From assembly GCA_009760855.2 (NCBI GenBank), contig WPIO01000052.1, forward strand, positions 1,098,501-1,162,500: a stretch of 64,000 bases of DNA. The letters run 5' to 3'. The stretch is from Cristatella mucedo. Taxonomy: Eukaryota; Bryozoa; Phylactolaemata; Cristatellidae. Below are positions 25,760-37,256 of the stretch, piece after piece. The position numbers and the translations under genes are program-made. The notes below the pieces were generated by a model, which saw only the letters and a list, made by a program, of their open reading frames with translations, searched no databases and had not been told where the DNA came from. Each line of letters begins with the position of its first letter. Within the stretch, counting starts at the first letter, position 1.

Positions 25760-26680
25760 TGAATTACCCAGCCATTTTACCGCTCTGCTTTTACGAAGAT
25801 GTGCACTTAATTCTCCAAGCTGTCGAAATGACTTCCGCTAAAGTGCTTAGTTGTTCACGTTCTTGGACGTAAATAATAAATTCGAATTTCAAGGTTGAAT
25901 ACAAGTTGCCACAGTTGAGTTGAACTCACAGGTGACGGCCACCTTCAGAATTAGAGCTCCGTCATCGAGCTCATCTCAAGAAAAGCTGCCGCACGCTTAC
26001 AAGCAAGTTAATTTATCAAATTTTTGTACAGAGTACGCTTCCAGCTGGTTGACGTTACGACCTGTCAACGTGTCATTTCTGACCTTCAGAGAGGCACGTG
26101 ATAAATTAAGAGCTGACAGGACGCCTTAACAAATAAAGGCAAGCAATTCCTAATAGTACATTTCTAGTGGGTATCTTTTACTAAGAACAGTGAGACAGGT
26201 TAAAATTGCACAGGGTTAGCCCCGATATGAGCCCTTGCCTTAGTGTGTTCGACTAGGGCACCTTGAGCAACGAGTGGCGGACGGATCTAGCCAACCGGGA
26301 GCGAAGCGAGGTGTCAATCGGACAGCGAAATCCGCTCAGGTTAGAATGGAGCTTTGGGCAGACAAAAAGCGGTCAGGACGTGAACCGACTAATGTACTTC
26401 AGTAGACGAAGAGCGAAAGGGTGGCAAGTTGGCGCAGGAGCCATCTAATAAATTACATGGGGAAACGAATAAGCCTGAGAACGGACATCAAGAGTGGGGT
26501 CCGAGAAAATAGCAGCCATGCGCGCGAGTTCAGGGGTTCAGATGAGAGAGAATATAATGGAGGCGACAGATATAACTCGACGCTGCAGCTTCCATAGTTG
26601 ATGCGAGAGACTACGCTTTGGGAGCACGATAGTTCGAACCTATGGCGACGATCAGCCAATTGCAACTTAGCCTGCGAAGT
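25760..26680. other. Unassigned region
   Basis: No supported gene or named repeat. A frame at 25920-26129 is short and undistinguished. Confidence 0.35.
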
Positions 26681-26682
26681 TA

Positions 26683-26897
26683 TGTTCTACCAGCTACTCA
26701 GTTAGCAACTCTTACCTTGGGATGCTGTAGCGGTCTGCCGTCGGGATCGGTACCATAGCTAGCGATCGCGGGCACAGGGCAGGTTTATATACTCGGGCTT
26801 CGGAAGTTCGCTTAGTTAACTCCATCGGTGCTCGCCTCGTATAGCGCTTTCGTCGGCTGCGCGTAACCGCTACTAACAGACCCACAATAAACTGTCA
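26683..26897 (+). mobile_element. Putative solo LTR with primer-binding-like end
   Basis: A 215-bp interval begins TGT and ends TCA. It has a TATA box (TTTATATA near 26784) and an AATAAA at 26886-26891 close to its end. It is followed within about 5 bp by GGCGCCCAGTTGTGGCC, similar in form to the tRNA primer-binding site of Ty3- and BEL-type LTR retroelements. No gag or pol sequence follows and no second LTR was found, so it would be a solo or truncated LTR. The call rests on layout only. Confidence 0.4.
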
Positions 26898-26929
26898 CTT
26901 TCGGCGCCCAGTTGTGGCCGCTTTTGTTT

Positions 26930-27740
26930 TAACCGCTCTACAACGCTGAATTGCACCGTCCACCGGTTGAGCACCGGGGCACAAACGCTTTCGCGGTTAC
27001 AAAACTGTTGAAAGAAAATAAACTTCTTCTTGAATGGCAGCATTAGACAGCAACGGCGATTCTACTTTAGCCATTAGTACCTAAAAATTGAAATCAGACA
27101 GTTTTCCTCGTGATAATTGGTATGAGAAAGTCACGAGTTTTTGCTGTTTATCTACGTATCCCATGAAAAGCAGCACCTCTGTTGTTGGTGTAAGGATTAT
27201 CTGGCTGCCTCGGTGCACCCGGAGCTTAGCGAACATAATCTTACCGCTAGGCCACAGCCTACTTGCGTTAAACTTAGCGCGAGCAGGCAATTTTTGGCCC
27301 GGATCAGAAACTCCGATGCCTTTACAGAGGTCTGTAGACTATGACATAGGTCAGGGCCGTACTGAAGCGCTAGAGCCGTTTCCCAATTAGCCCGCGACCT
27401 GACTCCCTTTGTCAGGAACCTTACACGCTGCGGCCGAATAGAACGTCGGGTTAACCTGTCTGGCTTGTATTTTAGCATGCTTATGTTTGCAGAGGATACT
27501 TGTCATGAGAGTCTTACAGTCCTTTTATACGATGAATACGGGAATAGCTCATTTATCATGTAGCCCGCCCAGGTCTGAAAAGTAAGGTCATTTATGATCT
27601 ACTGAGCGGTAAACAATCTCTAACCTTCCCTTTTCTTTAGTATAATTTCAGCGGTATTCAAGATCACAAATGATAATTATGAGTGAAATCGGCAGTAGCT
27701 CGTCGATGACGACCCATACAATGCTATCGCTTTTTCTCCC
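26930..27740. other. Unassigned region
   Basis: Short frames on both strands at 27081-27478 lack domains. No internal retroelement sequence was recognised after the LTR-like segment. Confidence 0.35.
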
Positions 27741-27754
27741 GGCATCGGCGTGGC

Positions 27755-27830
27755 CTGCCGGTTGCTATGCAACAGTCCAAGATGGCGCCCTCCAGCTTCC
27801 TGTCATTTTGCCACCCCCTTAAGTGAGACC
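27755..27830 (+). promoter_or_regulatory. Candidate promoter: RFX X-box and YY1-like site
   Basis: GTTGCTATGCAAC at 27761-27773 is a near-palindromic RFX X-box (consensus GTTRCCATGGYAAC), the site that drives ciliary genes in animals. Six bases on, AAGATGGCG at 27779-27787 matches the YY1 core often found at transcription starts of housekeeping genes. An ATG in good context with a splice donor follows at once. The motifs are visible; promoter function is inferred from their arrangement. Confidence 0.45.
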
Positions 27831-27842
27831 ATGGTTGAACAG
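27831..27842 (+). CDS. Candidate first coding exon (MVEQ)
   Basis: GACCATGG gives a good start context. The four codons Met-Val-Glu-Gln run directly into GTAAGC, a strong splice donor, in phase 0. Short first coding exons of this kind are common just downstream of YY1/X-box promoters. Which downstream exon it joins is unresolved. The unknown gene at 42-52 kb on the same strand is the nearest supported gene, but the phase-2 candidates at 29.2 and 35.3 kb do not join it directly. This is suggestive only. Confidence 0.35.
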
Positions 27843-28879
27843 GTAAGCTTGACGTAGTCAGGTGTAGAGTCCTATAATGGATTGCTTAAATCAATATTGA
27901 AGATGGTTTCTTGTTGTGACGTTGGCTACTACCTTTAGAGATACATTACCGATGGCTGCAAGTGAAGCAGCACCCAGCCAAGGTTCGCCCCGGAGGCGAA
28001 ACCGCTACGGTTTCAAGCAAATGCACAAAATTGTGCTATCGTGCTGAGAATTCATGCTTAAATAAATTTGTTCCTTCTTCTTTGTTTGTAATAGATGTGA
28101 CTGTAGTCCTTTAATTAGCCTCCGCTTTCTCAGCCCGCGGTAACGATAAAGCTTGACTACTGGGCACACTCATTCAAAGAATGTCAAGGTTAAGGCTTGC
28201 CTGGTACTTTGGCTTTCGTAAGCCTCAGAACTGATTTTTATCTTTTTCCCTTTTTTATTTCTAAGAGTTTTAATCCGGTACCTCCTCTCATTTCGAGCTG
28301 GGTGCGGCATCTTCATTCGAAGACTTAACTTCTTAGCTCCTCCTTCCACAGTTGCAGCTACGATCGCAAGAAAATGAAGTAATACTTCAAGTTTTTAGTG
28401 AACTAATATGGTGGTGCTTTAAATCTATCCATTCGCATGCAAAGTCTTCGAAGGTTATCATTGAGTAGTCTCAAATAGTTACGTCGCAGAGCAGTATCTA
28501 TATACCGTATGTATGTGTATATCTGCACTTGAACCCCACGTAGCTACGAAAGTTGGCTTTACGCTGGATATCTTTTCAAAATTCCCGACCCAAATGGCTT
28601 TCGATGCGCATATCGTAGCCAACAAACTTAATCTCGTGCGGCAACAACGAACACAAACTTGTGGCGAATAGCGTAGTAGGAAGACAGGCTAGGAGGGGAG
28701 TAGCAAAGAAGCGACTGGCAGCGCGTCGTGTGGCATCTGGAAAGAGAAAGCAGGAATCGGCTGCAAGGCGTGAGTGTAGCAGAGATTAGCTGGAAGGCGT
28801 TAGCAGGAAGGCGTAGCAGGACTATGTGTGCAGGAATGTAGGCCTAGCAGGAATCGGCTGCGTTGCCGTCGTTGCGCGA

Positions 28880-29019
28880 GAGTTGCCGGAGCGAGCTCCA
28901 CAGCCTAGAGCAGGCGCAGCAAAAGAAAGCGTGCGCGCGCGCAGTCTCCGACTTCAGTCTTCGAGTGAAAGAACGGATCATCCTAGAGCAGACTTCAGCG
29001 GTCTCGAACCTTTTTCCAG
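28880..29019 (+). other. Candidate exon with donor (5' member of a pair)
   Basis: The sequence ends CTTTTTCCAG followed by GTGAGA, a strong donor. One frame (about 28826-29019) is open and reaches the donor in phase 2, which is what the next candidate exon needs. No ATG in that frame was found near its beginning, so it may be a 5' untranslated exon or start further upstream. The region has many CpG and resembles a gene start. Confidence 0.3.
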
Positions 29020-29182
29020 GTGAGAGCGCCGGTCGGAGGGAAGTGGAACTTCGACGAAAAGACGCTGCAGTGGATCTTCGAAGCCCGCGGGTATTTTGCT
29101 TCGGTCTCCTTCCGCGCCATTTTATTCCGTCGCTCCGACTGCTTTTTCGCTGTCGATTCGTAAATCGTTCTGTTTATTTCAG

Positions 29183-29257
29183 GACAGCGGTATTTGTCGA
29201 CAAGCAGGATAAAAAGAAGAGGGCGAAAGCAGACAATCGAGCCAAGAAGGGCGACAG
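29183..29257 (+). CDS. Candidate 75-bp exon, Lys-rich peptide
   Basis: A classic acceptor (TCTGTTTATTTCAG) precedes it and a GTCAGG donor follows. In phase 2 to 2 it encodes TAVFVDKQDKKKRAKADNRA then KKGD, a highly basic, charged peptide with no known match. The upstream frame ending at 29019 joins in the same phase. A short exon with good borders is plausible, but protein homology is absent. Confidence 0.35.
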
Positions 29258-29899
29258 GTCAGGCTCGGCATTGCAAGCTGCTCGCCCCCCCCCGCTGGAT
29301 TTTTAGCGGCTTCAACGTGAAGTCAGTTCTCTCGGAGTCTGCAGCATTATTTATTCAGCAGCACTGATTCATCACCCAACACTGGCGTTTGGCGATATTT
29401 CAAATTTAGAAGCGGAACAAACGAAAAATCCAAGTAAACTATATAAATATGCGGATACTCTCTCTTTTGCTTTATACATCGAAATTCTATTTAATTATCG
29501 AAATTGAGTGTTGAACTCAAAATCTGAGACACCTAAGACCTGTTTAGAGCTTTTCAGTTTGTTTCCTTCGTACCGTGTTTATGGACATTGAATGCTCCCT
29601 GCGAGTGCCCTCTGTCCTGTCGGAATGAGCTTCCGGGTCAGCAATTCTGTTGACATGTGCTTCCGCGTCCGAACCATCTGCCATTGTAGCATGGCCGGCC
29701 GACTCTGAAGGACCCTACAATTTGGTGCACTATCGTGCATGCCTATTATCAAATTCATTTATGGATGCCGCTGTCTCTGCCAGGATCCCTGAATGGGGTA
29801 TCTACTGTTTTTTTTTCATGCCGCCCGAGTACACTCTCGATCAAGCGCTGCGGCGAATAACTGTGGCTTAATAGTCATCAAGCCCGCTAAAAATCAGGG

Positions 29900-31990
29900 C
29901 TCACTCTTAAAATGTGCATGTGCCCACGCAATCCCTTTCCATCTGCGTTAAGCCTTCGACGATGTGCGACGTGATTCTTGAAGTCGACTCGTTCCCGAGA
30001 CCTAGCCGACTGTCTGCCCGACCGCGACCGACCCCAGAGCCTCCCCAAAGGCTTGTTTTTTGCTTGACCCCGAGGTCAAGTGAAAATATCTGCCGAGTAA
30101 CCACTGTCACTCGGTATCTCCTCGAGGCAGTCCTTGGAATCTCTCGCACCGAGTCCCTCCGATGGCAAACTGCGAATGGTCGCAGTCGTCTATAACCCAG
30201 GCCACGAGACTTGCTGTGAGTAAGATTTTTCCGATCTCATTTCGATTCTGCGCTCCTTGAACCTTGTACCATCCGCGTACTAGGCGATTTTTACATTGAT
30301 TTCGATAACCCGACAGACCCTCAATGCCGCCGAACCTCGCTCGTTGGCTGGTTCATTTTATCTTTTGTCCAATGCTCGACTCCCAGCAAAGATCGCATTG
30401 TCGATCTATATTTTCTTTCGCGATTGTAAGCTGCCGACTCGTACTCAAACTCTGTGCATCTTACCGCACGCAGATCTCTTTCTATCTGCAGTGCGTCTCC
30501 CTCGATATCAAAATTATCTATGAATTGGTACACATGCAGGACTTTGATAGTGAAGGCAGGCATTAGCAAAGAGGTATCTTCCTTGCACCATTTGCTAAAT
30601 CCTACTGACGTGCCTTTACTGGTCAAATGGTACGGAACGACACTTGCCAATGTTCGGATTTTTTCGGAAGTTTCCTCATCTTAACGAGCGCAGTTACGCC
30701 TTCTCTCAGATAGTCTTTGATTCACTGCAGGCGTTCAACTAGCAAGGTCTACTAAGCGAGAGCTCGAGAAGTCGCACGGAAGATCAGGACTGACCGTCCG
30801 TCGACTTGATCATGAGGACAATTGTAGATCGTACAAATCCATTCTACCTAAGGGCACCTTGTCCACCTTGTATACGTTGTATAAAAACATAATCGTATCA
30901 CCAATCAAACTCCAAAAATGCTGATGCCGGCCAACAACCGGTTCCTTAACCACACCCAAGTCAGCATCATGACTGACTAACCTTGTGGTGATTTAACTAA
31001 CCTTTTTCTAGCTTCTTTGGCAGGCAGACGGACAAGATCACGGATTTCATCCCCAAAGTAGTATCCTCCTGTAAGTCTTCGACCTCCTTCACCTTTGACC
31101 TTAGATGTACCTCAGTCCACTTTCAAGTCTGCTGCCCTTATCTCAACGTCAATCTCCGAGTCTCGTAAGACTAATAGTCCTCTCAACCCCATACCTAATG
31201 TTCTCTTATGCAAATACTATATTCTAATATTTTCATTAATGTTCCTTATATATATATATATTTATTTATTTAGTTATCTAGTTATTTGTTTATTTATTGC
31301 TACGCTACGCTCTAAAACTAATATGGTAAACTTGTCTTTAGCCTCTGGTTCTGTTCCAGCATCTTTCAAAATGGCTATAGTCCAGCCACTCATTAAGCTG
31401 TAGACCTTAGACCGAGAGAACTTTAGAAACCTTCGACCAGTCTCTCATTTACCGTTCTTACGAAAGACATTAGAACTAGTAGTGTCAGGCAGCTTAAATC
31501 AAAGCTTCAAACATAACAAGTAATATGCAGTCAGGTTGCTTTAGAAAAAACTCATTTTATAGAGTCACGCTGCTCCGGGTGTATGAGGACCTTCTTAGGA
31601 GTGCCGACTGGGGTTGAGTCTTTCCACTGGTTCTGCTTTCGGCAGCTTTTGATACATTAGTCAACCCAGGTCCATCTTGAGCGCCATTCGTTTTGCCTAC
31701 ACCTCAAAAGCGCTGATCAAGAACGGTGTGGATTCGATCTTAGTGGAGGATATCAGAGAGTTGGAGTCAGCTGCCAACTGTCAACCAGTGTGTCTTTAAA
31801 ATGTCGTTCCCCAGGGATCTGCTGTATGTCCATATCTTTTCACGATTTATATCACGCCTCTTGCCGATGTGATCGAATCATCTTTATGCGGATAACACAA
31901 ACAGCTATGCCTGTACTTTGATTCATCTCTACTTTCTAGAGCCTCAAACTTCCTCATTCCATTGCCGCATGTGCTGATTGCTGACATGTT
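29900..31990 (+). mobile_element. Decayed LINE with endonuclease and RT parts
   Basis: Plus frames in order: MVAVVYNPGHET near 30175 (the VAVVYRPPG step of the AP-endonuclease), DLISILRSLNLVPS with FDNPTDP-like sequence near 30230-30310, DVPQSTFKSAALISTSISES near 31100, NMVNLSLASGSVPASFKMAI near 31320 with VQPLIKL, NFRNLRPVSHLPFLRKTLE near 31410, LSAAFDTLV near 31640, and VVPQGSAVCPYLFTIYITPL near 31800 with ADVIE. This is the complete order of an L2/CR1-type ORF2. It has dozens of stops and an AT-rich insertion at 31240-31300. Confidence 0.8.
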
Positions 31991-31999
31991 TACTTGCGC

Positions 32000-33660
32000 G
32001 GCATTTTGCCCACGTCTCGGACTCGTTCTTGGGATTGCGTGCACAGTATTTATTGATTCGCCGAGTTCTTCGATGAGCAACAAGAGCATTGAGTGTTTGG
32101 ACCTTGACCTTTTCTGCAGGGCTGCCTCGAGCCTGACGAACAAGCAAGGTCGCGGCGGAGGAACAGGAGGCAGTGCCACTGGCAACCGGCATGGCTCTGC
32201 GAGGCCCAGCTTCCGCTTAAACAAGCATACTACTGTGCTGCTGGACGACATTAAAGGTGAAAACCCTGCGTCATTGGTCGGTGCATCTTCTTCCTCCGTG
32301 CTCTGATTTTTCGGATTTTGACGACATCAGAACCAACCCCCGATTCGGGCTACAAAAGTCTAGCCGATCGGATGTCATAACTTAAATCCCGGAAACCTCT
32401 GGCTTATTTTCACAAAGTGGGTGATTACGTGGTCGAGACTTGTAAAAAAATCTTTTCGAAATTCTTTATAAATTTTCATCATGATCACTAGTGATTTCTG
32501 TAAAAATTGGTCTTTACTGATCATAGTTAGCTAAAGATTTCTGACCGGTTCATCGTCGTAGAGCTGTAATACACCCAGCAGTTCGCTATTTAGACTACAC
32601 TGCTGAAGTCGTAAGATTTGTGATGTTGTAAATACTCCTTAACGGAACCGGCCCCACAATGTATAGGTGAGGAATGACCTGTTTGAAAAACTTTAATTTG
32701 GGTAAAATTGATGCAGTAGAAAGCCGGTGTATATTGTAACCTCACTTTTGGCCACGCGAGTGGTCCCAATCTTGAATGTCCGTGTGAAATTTCCCATCAT
32801 AGTCACTAGAAATCGGCTCTTAAAAAAAATTACTATAGTGGCTTACAAAAACCAGCGCACACAGCATCAGACAGGTATTTGGAAAGTTTTTTTTTGCTGC
32901 TTCCTCATCCGGAGGCTGCTTTTTGCCAATTGCTGCTCCTTAAGAGCATCGTTTTAGCTCTCAGATTTTCTACTGCAAGCCGCGTCCTGAGCATGCGCAT
33001 GCGCACGTGCAGACTTGCAGAACCAACTCGGCAGAACTCATGTTCGCTGCTTTTAACTGATTGGGCAGAATTCGTGTTTGCTGCTGTTCGTCCGCGGCGT
33101 GTCGATGCGCTCACGTGCATCAAGCGTCGTGCCAGTGCTCGAGCCTTTGGTTCATCGACTCAGCGCGTCCATCTTTAGCCCCAGCGTCGAAGCTTTACGG
33201 TGCGCACGCGCACTGATTCCGTTGCAGCGCTGTCGTATGACATGTTGGCGAGAGTCGAGCAAGTGTCCCCTGAGTTTGAGCGGGGCATTTACAAGTGAGC
33301 ATCACCCGCCACGCTCGACCACGCCCTCGAAGACGGCTGACCGCCAAAGCCTTGCTGTCTGCTGCTGCCGCCGCTTCGGACGCTGTGAAATGCTAGCCTT
33401 CTTTGCAGCACGGAGTCTTTCGACTATTTCCTCTACAATCTTCTCTACTATTTTGACTGCGTTTTCAAAAAAGAAAAGGAACTCTCAAAGGGCAGAGCAA
33501 CGACCAGCATGTAAGTCCAGCTGGTGCAGCATGCCGGAGCCGGATCGGTGTTGCCTCCGCGTAGGAATCGCTGTCGAAGGAATCGCTGGTCCAGGGAGCC
33601 GCTGTCAGCCGACCCGTTCGCTTCGAGGCAACGTCAAGTTGTGTATTAAAAGAACGGACT
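32000..33660. other. Unassigned region with CpG-rich part
   Basis: 32990-33650 is CpG-rich and open in several frames, the longest being 33078-33839 on the plus strand, which runs into a TA array and so is at best partly real. The frame has no recognised domain. A promoter or first exon here is possible but no donor-supported start was found. Confidence 0.35.
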
Positions 33661-33673
33661 TGTTATGCGCGAT

Positions 33674-33746
33674 TTATATATATATATATATATATATTTG
33701 TATATATATATATATATATATTTGTATATATATATATATATATATT

Positions 33747-33828
<82 letters not shown>
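33674..33828. repeat. (TA)n array with 24-bp periodic TTTG
   Basis: TA dinucleotide tract of about 155 bp. In its first half TTTG interrupts it at 33697, 33721 and 33745, exactly 24 bp apart. The second half is pure TA. The YIYI and ICIY frames come from it. Confidence 0.97.
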
Positions 33829-33829
<1 letters not shown>

Positions 33830-34789
33830 GGACCACTAACTTGGTGTAGAGGTAACCGGGCGTGCACCCCTGAGTACAGCCTACGCTTCATGTTCTCATA
33901 AGACATCTTAATTAATTCGGTGGGTCAGATTTCGAATCAGACATATTCTTGAGGACTGTATGCTGCGAAAACTTGCGATGCTTTCCGAGGGAGACCAATC
34001 GTTGCCGCGCGAGCGTCGGAATCTTTGTGGAACAAGCGTACTATTCTGTGAGGATTCGCGTCCTAACGCTTGAGAGAAGCCTGCCCACAAATTGGCTCGA
34101 ATCGATAATGTCGCCGCAAAGAAACCGGGGATTTCCTAATTTACCGTAGCGCCATGCTGCGACGAGTCGCTTTGTAATTTCAGTCGTTGACTCTCGGAAT
34201 CTCGATCGTTGCTGTCCACTATGTCCAGTTTGTTCTGTTCCTCGCCATCCCGACATGTCCGGTTTTTGCTGTTTCTCCGCTGCAGCAGGCTGCGTGCGCT
34301 CAGCCTTCGATTGCACTTACTCCTGAATATAAGAATATTTTCGCAGAGAGCCCAGCGAGGCCGATCGAAATGCATACGCCGAGGCGTGCGCTAAAGTGGA
34401 GCTGGGACAGAAACGTCTCGGACGTGCCTATTGTCAGATTGTGCTCGGCCTCGATCCAGAAGTCTTTCATCATATGAACTGCGGCCAGTAAGTTTCGAGC
34501 GCTAGAATCTGACGGTCGTGGTCGGTATGTTGCTTATTTATGCAGCCTATCGCAGCGATGCTAGGATTGACGTGACGATCTTTTTCTTTCTTTTTAGAAG
34601 TCGTGTTTCGGCAACGCATAGCGACAGGAATCTCTTTGAGGTAATTCGTGCGATGCCCACTGCGGCGAAAGCTCGCGATGCACGTGACCAGCGTCTGAGG
34701 ACAGCCGGGTTTCCCTATGAAAACAAATGGACCCTCGAAGCCAGGCAGACTCACGCCGCATCACCTTATTCGCGTCATCAAATGTTTTA

Positions 34790-35160
34790 CAGAAAGAGCC
34801 TTTAGTCCGTATGCTTCCAAAGCCTGGAACTCATTCCCGACTTTCGTCACGACATCTCATGACTTGTCCACATTTAAACTAAAAACGCATCTGTTTATCA
34901 CGTCATTTAGTGGGTCCCTGCGGTTCGTCCTTTATGTGCTTATGCTTGCTGACACTGTGTGTGCTGCCACTAAACACACGTGCATGCTGACCCTGTGCAT
35001 GTCACCCTAACCATGTTGTTGTTGTTGTTTATTGAGCATGTACCACTAACCATTCGATCGTGCTTCCTTTACAGCAAATGTAAAGCGCCTAGAAAGATAT
35101 TGAGTTCTACGAGGTCAAAATATCAAATGTATTATTGTAATTATTATTATTATGTTACAC
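34790..35160 (+). mobile_element. LINE family A 3' end
   Basis: It starts in the ORF2 C-terminus (FSPYASKAWNSFPTFVTTSH, then DLSTFKLKTHLF) and continues through the 3' untranslated region with GTTGTTGTTGTT, GCGCCTAGAAAG and GAGTTC, ending in an ATTATTATTATTA run. It is 5'-truncated. Confidence 0.85.
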
Positions 35161-35244
35161 CACAAAGCCGTTAAGTCAAAATCCGTTGCCTCTGTCGTTG
35201 TGACTTTCCGAACGTTCAGTTGGACGCACTCTGATGCAGCAATC

Positions 35245-35320
35245 GTACAGTGCCTAGTGATAGATTGAGTTTCCTGAGGGCGCTATAGCAAATGTATAAT
35301 CATTATTATTAGTAAGTTTG
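35245..35320 (+). mobile_element. Short LINE/SINE 3'-tail fragment
   Basis: GTGCCTAGTGATAGATTGAG, TTCCTGAGGGCGCTATAGC and an ATCATTATTATTAG end match the shared family A tail. It ends only about 25 bp before the candidate coding exon at 35346. Confidence 0.75.
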
Positions 35321-35345
35321 GGGTTGAGATCACTGCTGTGTGCTA

Positions 35346-35464
35346 ATGGCGTCGACCTTTGGGCGTGAAGGCAAGAGCATGCGAACGCTCGATCGGGAGC
35401 CAAACAAGCGCGACGAACCTGGCCTCAAGAAGTATTTGTACCATCGGAAGAAGCTCAAAATATG
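35346..35464 (+). CDS. Candidate coding exon, unknown protein N-terminus
   Basis: An ATG in good context (CTAATGG) opens a 39-codon frame that runs into a strong donor (ATATG then GTGAGT) in phase 2. The peptide begins MASTFGREGKSMRTL, continues DREPNKRDEPGLKKYLYHRK and ends KLKI. It is charged, non-repetitive and protein-like, in contrast with the LINE DNA around it. Alternatively it is an internal exon, with CTAAT as branch point and the acceptor at about 35369. It lies upstream of the unknown gene at 42-52 kb on the same strand. Its phase would allow joining to an acceptor at 42013 or directly to the exon at 47059. I do not recognise the protein. Confidence 0.45.
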
Positions 35465-36540
35465 GTGAGTGATCGTGAACGACATTGCCGGGCTCATCCC
35501 TTGCGGGCTCATCTGGCAGGCGCCGGCTGCCGCCAGTCACCAGATGGACTGTCGCTTCTCAGGGAGAGAATGACACGGCGAATGAATGCCGAGGTGACAC
35601 GGCTGGTCACCGACGCATCTCTGTTAAAAGTCTTACTTTGCGGAGCTACGTTTAAGCTGCGTTGGACTATGCTTGACTAGGTTTGAATGATCATTTTTTT
35701 ATTCGAACGTCTTCAGAGCTTCCGATCTCATTTCTTACATTTTTGTGTAATGAAAAGTACCTTAAACAGATAGTCTATTGTTGGACCAATTTTAGAAGTA
35801 TTTTCTTGACATTCTGCCCAAAGACGTGACAGAGGTCAAGAGTACGAGCGATCACTGACAGACTGAGCCTTATGAACGGCCACGAGCGTGGCGCTGTAAA
35901 ATGATGGAGCTGTATATCGATATAATTTTCTAATTTTCAATTCACGCCTACGAATGTAATTGTGGCGCAGACAATGCTAGGTCGATAGGCTTCGTCCAAG
36001 ATATACACACACGGAAGAAATATTGAGTTTTCAGGCTCTGCCTATAAAGAATAATGTCTTTAGTGGCTTGTACTCCATGAACGGCATGTTTTGGTGAGTT
36101 TCCTTTCAGCCATGAGTAGAAGATCTTACGATATCCCCAAGCCTTGTGTCATACGTCCTGGCGCCGACGTATAGTGCGTCACCTTGGAATGCATGACAGC
36201 GAGAAGTGAGATCTTGATTCGGTACCGTCTCCAACCACGAGAGGGGGCCTGATACTTGCGTGAAGCAAGCACTAGAATAAAGCTTGTTTACCCTTTTTGG
36301 GTACTCACTATCCCCTAAATGAGAGTACTAACAAAAACAGTGCCGAAACATGTGTGATTGGTCAGCAGTAGTTACTCTTAATAGAACAAGAAAATTCAGA
36401 AAGAATTTAATGGCGTCACTGTAGGTTAAACGTCCGTTCGAGCACTGGACATTTTTATTCACTAGAATCTGCCCAAACCTTGACCTTTCACCACAAATAG
36501 GCCCGTGTAGCTCTGGACCATTTCACATGCCCATTTTCAT
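35465..36540. other. Possible intron sequence, no other feature
   Basis: No repeat family or further exon was recognised between the candidate exon and the LINE tail at 36545. Confidence 0.35.
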
Positions 36541-36829
36541 GCAGTTGAGATAATAATAATAATAATATTAGTAATGCACCTGATAAAGCGCCCTCGGAGA
36601 ACTCAATCTCTTTCTAGGCGCATTACATTTGCTGCAAAGGGAAACGCGGTTGAATGGTGACTAATATCATGCTTGATAAACGGCATGAATAGCATGCTTA
36701 GGGGTGACATGCACAGGGTCAGCATGCAAATGTGGTTAGTGGCAGCATGCACAGTGTCAGCACGCATAAGCACATCAAGGACGAATCACACGGACCCACT
36801 AAATGCTGTCCTAAATAGGTGTGTTTTTA

Positions 36830-37256
36830 AGTTCTTTTTAAATGTGGTCAAGTCAGGGGGTGTTGTAACGCAAGTCGAGAGAGAGCTCTAGGATTTGGGT
36901 GCACACGAACTAAATGCACGGCCTCCAAAGGATTTGAGGTTTGTACGAGGTATTTGTCGACTGTTTGATTCCGAAAAGCAGGTGGTATGATGATTTGCCT
37001 GATGGGGGAGTAGATCTGAGAGACAGGCTGGAGCCAAAGAATGAAAGGACCTAAAAGTGAGCGAGAAAATCTTGAAGTCGATCCGTTGCTTGACTGGTAG
37101 CCAGTGCAGGTCGGCGAGAAGTGGTGTGATGTGGCAACTGCGATGCTCACGACAGACAAGCCTAGCTGCAGAGTTCTGCACTAGCTGTAATCGCCTGATT
37201 GCACTTGCCGGTAAGCCAGCAAGCAGTGAGTTACAGAAGTCAAGACGGCATGTCAC
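36830..37256 (-). pseudogene. LINE ORF2 C-terminal domain
   Basis: The frame begins [20 protein letters not shown] and contains [33 protein letters not shown] and [17 protein letters not shown]. This is the well-known C-terminal segment of L2/CR1-type ORF2 (LDYCNSLL...LHWLPVxxRIxFK). It follows the RT domain after a frame change. Confidence 0.9.

Noticed and set aside
25113-25841. 191-codon minus and 120-codon plus frames with Q/C/L repeats
   Set aside because: Produced by the 24/25-bp minisatellite. The 25-bp part reads as a 75-bp triple unit, as expected from repeat arithmetic and not from selection.
33078-33839. 253-codon plus-strand frame as a gene
   Set aside because: The last third is the TA array and the first part has no domain or supporting splice sites.
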